Shown in pieces: positions 6,521 to 15,688 of a stretch of DNA of 61,349 bases; positions within the stretch are counted from its first letter, which is position 1; every line of letters begins with the position of its first letter. The position numbers and the translations under genes were made by a program. Source of the DNA: Candidatus Woesearchaeota archaeon (GTDB lineage: Archaea > Nanobdellota > Nanobdellia > Woesearchaeales > WJKR01); NCBI GenBank assembly GCA_016927245.1, contig JAFGNA010000012.1, forward strand, positions 1 through 61,349, given 5' to 3'. A model generated the notes under the pieces. The model had not been told where the DNA came from. It saw only the letters and a program-made list of their open reading frames with translations, and did no database searches.

Positions 6521-6523
6521 ATA
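6516..6523 (+). promoter_or_regulatory. TATA box of the first DUF4838 gene
   Basis: tttaaata centred 27 nt upstream of the ATG at 6547, so the mRNA is probably leaderless. Confidence 0.65.
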
Positions 6524-6546
6524 TTTCGTTCCTCAAGAAGGAATTC

Positions 6547-9495
6547 ATGCGTGTAACAATCTCCCTGTTCCTCTTGGTCTTGCTGCCGTTGGCATGCGCA
6601 GTGCCGCACGCTGATTATCCCTCGTTCTCCTCGGCCGAGGGTCGTTTCTCGCTAATAGACGGCGAGCTCTCGGTTGTCGATGATGTCCTCTTCAGAGGTG
6701 GGTATGTGAGCGTTGGCGGCGGTGCTTGGCAGCCCGTCACCCTGGCAGGGGAGCCGTACGGCTCCTCCGCCGACTGGCTGAGCAGCGGTGCTTCGCTTGA
6801 CTTGTCATCGTTCAGCTTCCCCAGTGATAAAGAGTCATACATCATCGTGTACAGCTGCTCGCAAGCAGGCGGCTGGGACTGTCACGCGACGACCTCCCAG
6901 CCAGACGGTTTCTGGCAATTATTCGTCATCGGCGAACCAACCCCTCCTTCAGGGACGCTGTACCTGGTCAAGGACGGCGTCGCCCAGGCGGACATCGTCA
7001 TCTCCCCAGAAGCGCCTAACCTGGTCGCCATGGCGGCCGACGAGCTGCAACTGCACGTCGAGCGCATGACTGGCGCTTCGCTGCCCATCAACAATGTTCC
7101 GAGCCAGGACTATGGCTTCCACGTCTACATAGGCCGATCAACGTACACCGACGCCTTAGGCGTCACGGATGAAAGTTGCCAGTACGGCAGCTACAAGAAG
7201 GTGTCCGGCGACGACTATCTCGTCCTCCTCGGCAACGACGACCTCCAGAGCGTGTCAGGACCACACAGCGTTCGTTGGAGTTCGGAAACGGCGACGGTCC
7301 TCGAGGAGTGGGACGACATCACCGGCGAGTACTGGGGCACGCCGTACCAGACCTACTACAAGGACCACGACCCTGACCACGAAATATGGGAGACCGACGG
7401 TCGAGGCACGATGAACGCGGTCGTCGGATTCCTCTACGACCAAGGCGTCAGGTGGTATTATCCAGGAGAAATAGGCACCATCATCCCTGACAAGCAGGAC
7501 ATCTTCGTCGAGACGATGGACGAGCACGTCCGACCAGACTTCGCGATGCGACAACTCTACGAATACTACAACCATTTCAACATGGCGTCCGAGGACGAGC
7601 TGTACTGGCAGTTACACCTCCAGCTCCATAAGGGCGATGATGTCATCGGACGATCGCACGGTCACGGCATCAGCCTCGTCACGGGCAGGGATGAAGTAAA
7701 GCAAGCCCATCCTGAGTACTACGCTATCTGGGGAGGAGAGCTCATGAACGGCGACAACCAGAAAGAAGACTTGTGCTCACAAGCATTGCTCGAGGAGAAC
7801 GTCGCGTTCGTCAGGAAGTTCTTCGACGTGTACGGCGACGTCGGCGTGAGCGTGATGCCCAGCGACGGGTTCACCTACGCCTCCGAGAGGACCGATGAGT
7901 GCAAGGCGCAAGAAACCAGGGAAAGAGGCTATGAAGGCTGGCTCTCGGACTACGTGTTCGAATACGTGAACAACGTCGCGTGGGAGGTTTACGAGACCCA
8001 CCCTGACAAGATCATCACGTGCGACGCGTACACCACCTACCTTTTGCCGCCGACAAGCCTGAGCAAGCCGATAGCCCCCAACCTCCACATCATCATGGCC
8101 CGGTGGCGGGCATGGTTCACCACTCCTGAGAGAAGAGATTTTTACCGGCAAGTCACCGACGACTGGCTCGAAATCCTGCCATCGAACCAAGTCTACGTCT
8201 GGGACTACTACCTCCACAACAGGCTCGACCGCGCAACAGAGTCCTACCCTGCAGTGTTCCCGCAGATCATCAGCGAAGACCTCAAGTACCTTAAGGGCAA
8301 ATCAGGCGGCGAATACATAGAGATACTGAAAAACTGGGGTGGCTGGAACCTCGACTACGACCCGTACGCCGCGAACGCGCTCAACGTCTGGGTCACCGCT
8401 CGCTTGTACTGGGATGCCGACCAAGACGTCGACCTCCTGTTAGAGGAATATTATGACTTGTACTACGGGCCCGCAGCTGACCAGATGCAAGCGTTTGTCA
8501 AGTACGCGGAGGAACACCTGGCAGAAGCGGGAGAAGAGTCCATACACCTCGTCAACCTCCGTAACATGGCGGAAGAAGCCAGAATGATAGCAGGCGACAC
8601 TGTGTATGGAGAGCGCATCGACCTGTTGTTAGGGTTGATGAACAGCCGCTACGTCGGGGAAGAAGCGCTCATCAGCAGCTGCCAGACGCTCGACTCACCA
8701 AGCACCACGTACAAGCTCTCAAAAGACGTCACCACCACGGGGACGTGCTTCACCATAGCCACGGACGGCGTCACGCTCGACTGCCAAGGACACACCATCA
8801 CCTATGGCACCGGCGGCGAAGGGCAAGGCCTCGTCATCGACGGGGAGAACGAGTATACCATCAAGAACTGTGACATCAGGAGCGGGAGCGCCACGGCGAG
8901 CAACGCGATCTACCTCCACGGCACCCGCACCGGGACCATAGCAGGCAACACGATAACCGTGGCGAACAACGGCATACGCATATCAGGAGCCGACAACACC
9001 ACCATCAAGGACAACACCATCGTCTCGACAGCAGGGATAGGCCTCTACGCTGGAGGACTGGCCTACTCAAACATCACCGGCAACGACATCAGCGGCGAAG
9101 GAGAACAAGCGTTCTACCTCTACGGCTCGCACGACGTCACCATAGAAGACAACGACGTCACGAGCAATAACGGCCGAGGCCTCTGGATGAACACGGGCGG
9201 CAACAACACGCTCACCAACAACAAGTTCACCAGCCAAACAACCTACGCGCTCTGGCTCTATCAAACCACGAACAACCACCTCGTCGACAACACGGCGACC
9301 TCGACCAACGGCATCGGGCTCAGGCTCTACTCAGGAGCCGATGACAACCTCGTCGTCGGGCAGAGCGCGACAGGAGCGAGCATCGCCATAGAAGTAGCCA
9401 ACAACGAAGGCAACACGTTCCAGGACTGCCGAGAGATAAACGGCGAGATACGAGACACGGCGACGGGCACGACGTTCATCAACTGTCCCCATTGA
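6547..9495 (+). CDS. Secreted DUF4838-type protein with beta-helix tail, copy 1
   Basis: A 982-residue exported protein. A Sec signal peptide (about residues 1-19, ending ACA) precedes a short beta domain, then an alpha-glucuronidase/GH20-like N-terminal fold (LAADELQLHVERMTGASLPI-type motif near 165-180), a DUF4838-like alpha/beta region (GVRWYYPGEIGTIIP, HPEYYAIW, WDADQDVDLLLEEYYDLYYG) to about residue 710, and a C-terminal right-handed parallel beta-helix of the NosD type starting LDCQGHTI. DUF4838 proteins are found among carbohydrate-active enzymes, so binding or cleavage of a glycan is likely, but I cannot assign catalytic residues. Many N-x-S/T sites fit a glycosylated surface protein. 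First of four tandem paralogues. Confidence 0.75.
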   Translation: MRVTISLFLLVLLPLACAVPHADYPSFSSAEGRFSLIDGELSVVDDVLFRGGYVSVGGGAWQPVTLAGEPYGSSADWLSSGASLDLSSFSFPSDKESYIIVYSCSQAGGWDCHATTSQPDGFWQLFVIGEPTPPSGTLYLVKDGVAQADIVISPEAPNLVAMAADELQLHVERMTGASLPINNVPSQDYGFHVYIGRSTYTDALGVTDESCQYGSYKKVSGDDYLVLLGNDDLQSVSGPHSVRWSSETATVLEEWDDITGEYWGTPYQTYYKDHDPDHEIWETDGRGTMNAVVGFLYDQGVRWYYPGEIGTIIPDKQDIFVETMDEHVRPDFAMRQLYEYYNHFNMASEDELYWQLHLQLHKGDDVIGRSHGHGISLVTGRDEVKQAHPEYYAIWGGELMNGDNQKEDLCSQALLEENVAFVRKFFDVYGDVGVSVMPSDGFTYASERTDECKAQETRERGYEGWLSDYVFEYVNNVAWEVYETHPDKIITCDAYTTYLLPPTSLSKPIAPNLHIIMARWRAWFTTPERRDFYRQVTDDWLEILPSNQVYVWDYYLHNRLDRATESYPAVFPQIISEDLKYLKGKSGGEYIEILKNWGGWNLDYDPYAANALNVWVTARLYWDADQDVDLLLEEYYDLYYGPAADQMQAFVKYAEEHLAEAGEESIHLVNLRNMAEEARMIAGDTVYGERIDLLLGLMNSRYVGEEALISSCQTLDSPSTTYKLSKDVTTTGTCFTIATDGVTLDCQGHTITYGTGGEGQGLVIDGENEYTIKNCDIRSGSATASNAIYLHGTRTGTIAGNTITVANNGIRISGADNTTIKDNTIVSTAGIGLYAGGLAYSNITGNDISGEGEQAFYLYGSHDVTIEDNDVTSNNGRGLWMNTGGNNTLTNNKFTSQTTYALWLYQTTNNHLVDNTATSTNGIGLRLYSGADDNLVVGQSATGASIAIEVANNEGNTFQDCREINGEIRDTATGTTFINCPH

Positions 9496-9514
9496 ACGGG
9501 CAACGCGCAATAAG

Positions 9515-9522
9515 CTTAAATA
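9515..9522 (+). promoter_or_regulatory. TATA box of DUF4838 copy 2
   Basis: cttaaata centred 28 nt upstream of the ATG at 9547. The stretch from here through the start codon is nearly identical to 12647-12684, so copies 2 and 3 share a duplicated promoter. Confidence 0.7.
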
Positions 9523-9546
9523 CTCTTGTTGCCAAGGACAAGCCTT

Positions 9547-12500
9547 ATGCGCGCCCTCCTACTATCACTCTTCCTGTGCTTGCTGCCATTGGTATGCGCG
9601 GTGCCTCATGGTGATTATCCTAGCTTCTCGTCGCCTGAGGGACGATTCTCCTTGCAAGACGACGTCCTTTCCGTGGCTGACGCGGTCATCTATGAGGATG
9701 GTTATGTGAGCGTTGGCGGTGAGGAGTGGCAGCCCGTCACCCTGGCAGGGGAGCCGTACGGCTCCTCCGCCGACTGGCTGGCAGGAGGGGCCTCGCTCGA
9801 CCTGTCATCGTTCAGCTTTCCCTCTGACAAGGAATCATATGTTATCGTGTACTCGTGCTCACAAACGAGTGGCTGGGACTGCCACGCAACCAACGACCAA
9901 CCAGATGGCTTCTGGCAATTATTCGTCATCGGCGAACCAACTCTTCCTTCGGGGACGCTGTACCTGGTCGAGGACGGCGTCGCCCAGGCGGACATCGTCA
10001 TCTCGCCATCAGCGCCGCCTTCAGTCTCCTTAGCGGCCGACTACTTCCAATTCTATCTCGAGGAAATGTCCGGCGCCACACTACCCATAAGCAACAACCC
10101 CGACCCCGCTTATGACTTCCACGTCTACATCGGCCAATCAACGTACACCGACGCCTTAGGCGTCACGGACGAGGATTGCAGGGACGGCGGTTTCAGAATG
10201 GTCACAGGCGATGATCATCTCGTCCTGCTCGGAGAGGATGACGAGGACAAGCTCCCTGGTTTCGAAGGCGTTCCTGGACCGGCAACGATTGCAGAGTGGG
10301 ATGCATACGTCAGCGACACGTGGGGAGGAGACTATCTCTGGGACAACGACTTTCTCCATTTCTATGACAAACAACGTAATAGCAATCACGACCTCAGGGA
10401 GACCGACAAGAAAGGATCACTGAATGCCGTCTTCGAATTCCTGCAAGAGCAAGGAATACGATGGTACCATCCAGGATGGCACGAATATCCTAATATAGGA
10501 GTGGTAATCCCTTCGAAGCCGACCATCGGTTTCCAACCAAGGGATGAGATCGTTAATCCCGACTTTCCCATGAGGGAATTCATGCTCTACAGCAAATCAT
10601 ACTCGCACCTAAGCCCCTACCATTACGACGGCCGGGCCGACGAGGAGCTGCGATGGGTATTGAGCCTGCGTTCCAACGCGTTTTACGAATTCCTGGTCGC
10701 CTCCTCAGGAGGCCCCGCCCACGGGATACGAGCGGTGATAATCAGGCAATCAGAGACGCACCCCGAATACTACGCTATGGACTCATCAGGGCAAAGGCAG
10801 CTTCCCGGCGTCGTCCCTTACCCCGCTCCTAACCTGTGCTATCCTTACTACACCGAGGAGAACACGTTGTTCGAGGAGAACGTCAAGTACGCCAAGACGA
10901 TGTTCGACCTGTACGACGTCCCCATCGTGAGCATCATGCCGAACGATGGCTTAGGGGTAATATCGAACGAGTGCGCCGACAAGGCGACGCCTGAAAGGGG
11001 AACTGAAGGCAGGTACTCCGATTACGTCTGGGAATACGTGAACAACGTCGCCTGGGAAATCTATAACGACCCTGAGTACCAGGGCAAGATGGTCTCCAAT
11101 TCAGCGTACACCCCATACAGACTCCCACCGCTCAGCTTGAGCAAGGAAGTAGCGCCTAACCTGGCGGTCTTCGTCGGGAGGTCGAGAAGGAGTTTCTCGG
11201 ATGAAGAGACAAAAGCGAGCAATGACGACCTCCTCGGCTCCTGGAAGGACGTGCTCGCTTCCAACAACCACCTGACTGGAGGAAAGGAAACGAACGTGCT
11301 GTTCACTTCTGACTACTACTTGAACAACCGCTACGGGTCATCAACCCAAGGAGTGCCCATGTACGCCCCACACTTCATCTCAGAAGACCTCAAATCCCTC
11401 AAAGGCGTCTCCAGCGGAGAATTCATGGAAGTGGGCACGACCTCCTTCTGGCCTCCCTATAACATCAAGACTGATGAATGGGATGTCGAGTGGGACGCCT
11501 TCGCCGCGAACGCGCTGAACATCTACGTCTTGTCAAGGCTGTACTGGGACGCCGACCAGGACGTCGACCTCTTACTAGAGGAGTACTATGACTTGTTCTA
11601 CGGTCCAGCAGATGAGGAGATGCGATCATTCATCGAATACTCCGAGAGCCACTCCTGGAAAGCGCTCATAGACCCGGACGTCGTCCCCACGATGAGGGAC
11701 CTGCTCGCCCACGCAAAAGAAGTCGCAGGAGAAACAATCTACGGTCACCGCATAGACCTGCTCATAGGACTCATGGACTCCCAGTTCAGTGAGCAAGAGA
11801 TTCTCATAGGCTCATGCCAAGACCTCACCTCCCCCCTGACCACGTACAAGCTCACGAACGACGTCACCTCAACAGGAACCTGCTTCAACATCGAGCAGTT
11901 CGACATCACGCTAGACTGCCAAGGACACACCATCACCTACGCCACCGGCGGCGAAGGGAAAGGAGTGCGCGTCGACAGGCACAACAGCTTCACCATCAAG
12001 AACTGCGACATCAGGAGCACCAGCCAAGGCATAAACCGCGGCATCGACGCCTACCGGTCAACAGGCATAACGATAAGGAACACGACCATCGTCACGAACA
12101 GTATGGGGATGGACTTCGAGGACGTCGAAGACGTGCTTGTCGAGGGAAACACCGTCACCACCACGGCACCCACCATCGCCCTGTACAGCGTGAACGACGC
12201 CACGATAACAGATAACCACTTCGCGGCACAAGAAGGGATGGGACTCTACCTCTACAACTCCTACAACGTCACCGCGACCGGGAACGACGTCACGAGCACC
12301 ACGAACTACGCCTCACACCTCCTAGAGAGCTCGGGCAACACGTTCAGCGACAACACGTTCACCAGCGAGACCACGCACGGGCAATGGCTCTACAAATCCC
12401 CGAACAACACGTTCATCAACAACCATGCGGCTTCACGAGACCGAGCCGGGGTACGGCTCTCCACAGGAGCGGACGGCAACCTGTTCGTCGGGCAAAGCGC

Positions 12501-12624
12501 GAGCGGCGGGACGTACGCCATCGACGTGGAGAACGCCGAGGAGAACACGTTCCAGGACTGCGGCGAGCTCGTCGGCGGCGTCAGGGACCGCGGAGCAAAC
12601 AATGAGTTCATCAACTGCCCTTGA
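9547..12624 (+). CDS. Secreted DUF4838-type protein with beta-helix tail, copy 2
   Basis: A 1025-residue paralogue of the preceding gene with the same order: signal peptide ending VCA, N-terminal beta domain, glucuronidase-like fold, DUF4838-like region and NosD-like beta-helix. It differs from copy 1 by an extra insertion in the middle region (residues about 230-290) and in the segment after HPEYYAMD. A 54-bp stretch (9727-9780) is identical to 6727-6780, showing recent duplication or gene conversion. I chose the ATG at 9547 rather than the upstream in-frame start at 9526 because it lies 28 nt from the TATA box and starts directly at the hydrophobic signal. Likely secreted or cell-surface; substrate unknown. 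Confidence 0.75.
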   Translation: MRALLLSLFLCLLPLVCAVPHGDYPSFSSPEGRFSLQDDVLSVADAVIYEDGYVSVGGEEWQPVTLAGEPYGSSADWLAGGASLDLSSFSFPSDKESYVIVYSCSQTSGWDCHATNDQPDGFWQLFVIGEPTLPSGTLYLVEDGVAQADIVISPSAPPSVSLAADYFQFYLEEMSGATLPISNNPDPAYDFHVYIGQSTYTDALGVTDEDCRDGGFRMVTGDDHLVLLGEDDEDKLPGFEGVPGPATIAEWDAYVSDTWGGDYLWDNDFLHFYDKQRNSNHDLRETDKKGSLNAVFEFLQEQGIRWYHPGWHEYPNIGVVIPSKPTIGFQPRDEIVNPDFPMREFMLYSKSYSHLSPYHYDGRADEELRWVLSLRSNAFYEFLVASSGGPAHGIRAVIIRQSETHPEYYAMDSSGQRQLPGVVPYPAPNLCYPYYTEENTLFEENVKYAKTMFDLYDVPIVSIMPNDGLGVISNECADKATPERGTEGRYSDYVWEYVNNVAWEIYNDPEYQGKMVSNSAYTPYRLPPLSLSKEVAPNLAVFVGRSRRSFSDEETKASNDDLLGSWKDVLASNNHLTGGKETNVLFTSDYYLNNRYGSSTQGVPMYAPHFISEDLKSLKGVSSGEFMEVGTTSFWPPYNIKTDEWDVEWDAFAANALNIYVLSRLYWDADQDVDLLLEEYYDLFYGPADEEMRSFIEYSESHSWKALIDPDVVPTMRDLLAHAKEVAGETIYGHRIDLLIGLMDSQFSEQEILIGSCQDLTSPLTTYKLTNDVTSTGTCFNIEQFDITLDCQGHTITYATGGEGKGVRVDRHNSFTIKNCDIRSTSQGINRGIDAYRSTGITIRNTTIVTNSMGMDFEDVEDVLVEGNTVTTTAPTIALYSVNDATITDNHFAAQEGMGLYLYNSYNVTATGNDVTSTTNYASHLLESSGNTFSDNTFTSETTHGQWLYKSPNNTFINNHAASRDRAGVRLSTGADGNLFVGQSASGGTYAIDVENAEENTFQDCGELVGGVRDRGANNEFINCP

Positions 12625-12646
12625 TTGAACAGGATCACCCAACAAA

Positions 12647-12654
12647 CTTAAATA
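12647..12654 (+). promoter_or_regulatory. TATA box of DUF4838 copy 3
   Basis: cttaaata centred 28 nt upstream of the ATG at 12679; the surrounding sequence is a near-copy of the copy 2 promoter. Confidence 0.7.
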
Positions 12655-12678
12655 CTCTTGTCGCCAAGAACAAGTCTT

Positions 12679-15642
12679 ATGCGCACCCTCTCCCTGTTCC
12701 TTCTATGCTTGCTGCCCTTGGCGTGCGCGGTGCCGCACGGTGATTATCCTAGCTTCTCTTCTCCCGAAGAACGTTTTTCCTTGCAAAATGGCCTGCTCTC
12801 CGTGGCGGATACGGTCGTGTATAAAGGTGGGTATGTGAGTGTCGGTGGCGGTGGTTGGCAGCCAATCACGTTTGCGGGTGAGCCGTACGGCGCTTCAGCC
12901 GACTGGCTGGCAGGAGGTGCCTCGCTCAGCCTGTCCTCGTTCAGCTTTCCCGGTGATGAGGAATCATATGTTATCGTGTACTCGTGCTCACAAACGAGTG
13001 GTTGGGATTGCCACGCGACGACCTCCCAGCCAGACGGTTTCTGGCAGTTATTCGTCATCAGTGAACTAACCCCTCCTAGCGAGACGCATTTCCTCGTCGA
13101 GGACGGCGTCGCCCAGGCGGACATCGTCGTCTCGCCAGAAGCGCCGAACACAGTATTGTTTGCCGCTGATGAGCTGCAGTTGCGCGTAGCTGACATGACC
13201 GGCGCCACCCTCCCCATCAGCGATGTTCCGAGCCAGGACTACGACTTCCACGTCTACGTCGGCCAATCAACGTACACCGACGCCTTAGGCGTCACTGACG
13301 ATGGCTGCGAGTACGGCAGCTTCAAAATGGTCAGCGGCGATGACCACCTCGTCCTCCTCGGCAGCGACGACCTCCAGAGCGTGTCAGGACCACATTCTAA
13401 AATTGGGTATTGGGAGGTTCCCGAGGCGCGTGCGGAGTGGCAGTCGCTCACCGGTGAGCACTGGGACACACCTTACAATATTTATTACAAAGATCATAAT
13501 CGCCAGTTCGAAATCTGGGAGGCCGATAGGCGAGGCACCCTGAACGCGGTGTTCGAGTTCCTCTATGAACAAGGCGTCCGCTATTACTACCCAGGCGACA
13601 TAGGCATCATCACCCCCCAGAAAGATGAAATGTCCGTCCCGTCAGGCCTTAACGAGCACGTGCAACCGGATTTTCCCATGAGAGAATTTTACCAGCTCCA
13701 CCACAAATTATTCGAAGCGTCAGAAGACGAGTTAAGGTGGCAGTTCAGCCTGCGCATCAACCCTGACGAATACACGGGCAGGTACATGGCCCATTCATTG
13801 AATTACATCACCTCCCTTTCTGAAACCAAACAAGAACATCCCGAGTACTACGCGATATGGAACGGGGTGAGGATGAACGGCGATAACTTCAAGCAAGACC
13901 TCTGCTCTGAAGGGTTGTACGAGCAGACCGTCGAGTTCACTAGGGCGGTGTTCGACATCTACGACCTCCCTGTCATGACCATCACTCCGGCCGACGGGTT
14001 CTCCTACGCCTCTGAATCCAGCGCTGAGTGCAAAGCGCAAGAGACTCCTGAACGAGGAATCGATGGCAGGCTGTCGGATTACGTGTGGGGGTTCGTCAAC
14101 AGGCTGGCATGGGAGGTCTACGACGAGTACCCTGACAAGAAAGTCAGGTGCTCTGCTTACGCTCCTTATTTGCTCCCTCCAGAGGACATCGACCAGTTCG
14201 CGCCGAACGTCGTCGTCTCCATAACGAGGTGGCGGGGATGGTTCGGCGAGGATCCTGACGAGGAGCAATTCTACAAGGACCTCACCAACGCGTGGCTGGA
14301 GAAACTCCCGTCAAAAGAAGTCTACATCAGGGAGTACTATCTCTACGGCAGGCCTGGCGGTGACTGGCAGTCAATACCTGTCTACTACCCCCATATCATC
14401 TCAGAAGACCTCAAATGGCTCAAAGGGAAGTCAAAAGGGGAATACATGGAAGTATTGAGGAACAGCAACTCGCAAGGCCCAGAATGGGATCTCTTCGTCG
14501 CCACCGGGCTCAACCTCTACGTCACTGCCAGGCTGTACTGGGACGCCGACCAGGACGTCGACCTCTTACTAGAGGAGTACTATGACTTGTACTACGGCTC
14601 CGCGGCGGAAGAGATGCAGACGTTCATAGAGTACTCCGAAGCGAATTACGGACGAGCGACAGATGACCCCGAAGTCCTGCTCAATCTTAGAGCAATGGCG
14701 GAGGAAGCGAGAGCAGTAGCGGGCGACACCGTCTACGGCGAGCGCATCGACCTCCTCCTCGGCATGATGAACTCGGAATACATTGGAGAACAAGTCACCA
14801 TTGACTCATGCCAAACGCTCGACTCACCAGCAACAACGTACAAGCTCACAAAAGACGTCACCTCTACAGGAACATGTTTCACCATAGCCACGGACGGCGT
14901 CACGCTCGACTGCCAAGGACACACCATCACGTACGCAACCACTGCAGGGACAAGCTATTACGGGGTGCACATCAACTGGGAGAACTACTTCAACATCACC
15001 AACTGCGTCATCAAGAATGGCAACTCCTTATCAGGGCCAGGCATCTTCGCGCGAGACACCACAGGAGGGGTTATCAAGGACAACGACATCTCCTCGTCCA
15101 GCCATGGCGTCTACGCCTTGAACGCTCACCACCTGGAATCCTTGAACATCCAAGTCCAAGGGAACACCATCACGAGCTCCTCTGGAGTCGCTCTCTACAC
15201 GAACGGCATGTCAAACGGCAGCATACGAGACAACGAGATGAAAGGCGCAACAGACCTAGGGTTGTACCTCTATAACACGCACGATTTCATCGTGGACAGC
15301 AATAGCTTCTCGAGCAACACAGATAACGGAGCAAAAGTCATGGAGAGCACGAGGAACCGTTTTACCATGAACAACTTCACAAGCGACTCCGGAAACGCCC
15401 TGTACATCACGCAATCCTCAGAGAACGCCTTCATCGACAACGCCGCAGTCTCGCAAGAGAAAAATGGAATAGCCCTGTACGTCGGCGGTGACAACACGTT
15501 CATCGGGCAGTCCGCGAGTGGAGGAATAAAAGCGCTTTACATCAGCGGCTCTTCAAGCAATACGTTCCAGGACTGCGGCGAACTCGTCGGCGGCGTGCAG
15601 GACAGCGGTACTAACAATGAGTTCATCAACTGTCCTTATTGA
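12679..15642 (+). CDS. Secreted DUF4838-type protein with beta-helix tail, copy 3
   Basis: A 987-residue paralogue with signal peptide (ending ACA), the glucuronidase-like N-terminal fold, DUF4838-like region and C-terminal beta-helix. The middle region is closer to copy 1 (for example NGDN and ECKAQETPERG), while the block encoding WDADQDVDLLLEEYYDL is identical in DNA to that of copy 2, a mosaic that points to gene conversion. The beta-helix is the most diverged part. The start at 12679 is set by the TATA spacing. It ends, like copy 2, with a FQDCGELVGGV segment and a FINCP tail, which may be a cell-surface or folding cap since it is kept in all three. Confidence 0.75.
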   Translation: MRTLSLFLLCLLPLACAVPHGDYPSFSSPEERFSLQNGLLSVADTVVYKGGYVSVGGGGWQPITFAGEPYGASADWLAGGASLSLSSFSFPGDEESYVIVYSCSQTSGWDCHATTSQPDGFWQLFVISELTPPSETHFLVEDGVAQADIVVSPEAPNTVLFAADELQLRVADMTGATLPISDVPSQDYDFHVYVGQSTYTDALGVTDDGCEYGSFKMVSGDDHLVLLGSDDLQSVSGPHSKIGYWEVPEARAEWQSLTGEHWDTPYNIYYKDHNRQFEIWEADRRGTLNAVFEFLYEQGVRYYYPGDIGIITPQKDEMSVPSGLNEHVQPDFPMREFYQLHHKLFEASEDELRWQFSLRINPDEYTGRYMAHSLNYITSLSETKQEHPEYYAIWNGVRMNGDNFKQDLCSEGLYEQTVEFTRAVFDIYDLPVMTITPADGFSYASESSAECKAQETPERGIDGRLSDYVWGFVNRLAWEVYDEYPDKKVRCSAYAPYLLPPEDIDQFAPNVVVSITRWRGWFGEDPDEEQFYKDLTNAWLEKLPSKEVYIREYYLYGRPGGDWQSIPVYYPHIISEDLKWLKGKSKGEYMEVLRNSNSQGPEWDLFVATGLNLYVTARLYWDADQDVDLLLEEYYDLYYGSAAEEMQTFIEYSEANYGRATDDPEVLLNLRAMAEEARAVAGDTVYGERIDLLLGMMNSEYIGEQVTIDSCQTLDSPATTYKLTKDVTSTGTCFTIATDGVTLDCQGHTITYATTAGTSYYGVHINWENYFNITNCVIKNGNSLSGPGIFARDTTGGVIKDNDISSSSHGVYALNAHHLESLNIQVQGNTITSSSGVALYTNGMSNGSIRDNEMKGATDLGLYLYNTHDFIVDSNSFSSNTDNGAKVMESTRNRFTMNNFTSDSGNALYITQSSENAFIDNAAVSQEKNGIALYVGGDNTFIGQSASGGIKALYISGSSSNTFQDCGELVGGVQDSGTNNEFINCPY

Positions 15643-15659
15643 TTGGTGCGCCCCATACT

Positions 15660-15667
15660 TTTAAATA
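15660..15667 (+). promoter_or_regulatory. TATA box of DUF4838 copy 4
   Basis: tttaaata centred about 26 nt upstream of the ATG at 15689; it shares the TTAAATACTC core with the other copies. Confidence 0.65.
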
Positions 15668-15688
15668 CTCCTGTTCCTGAGGAACGCC

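Noticed and set aside
6547-6610. Lipobox in DUF4838 copies 1-3
   Set aside because: The Cys of LACA/LVCA is preceded by Pro-Leu-Ala or Pro-Leu-Val, a poor lipobox; a Sec cleavage after ACA/VCA is more likely. Only copy 4 has LAGC.
7255-9279. Several long open frames on the minus strand within the DUF4838 genes
   Set aside because: They mirror the high-GC coding strand, have no promoters or Shine-Dalgarno, and are rich in Arg/Val/Asp as expected for shadow frames.
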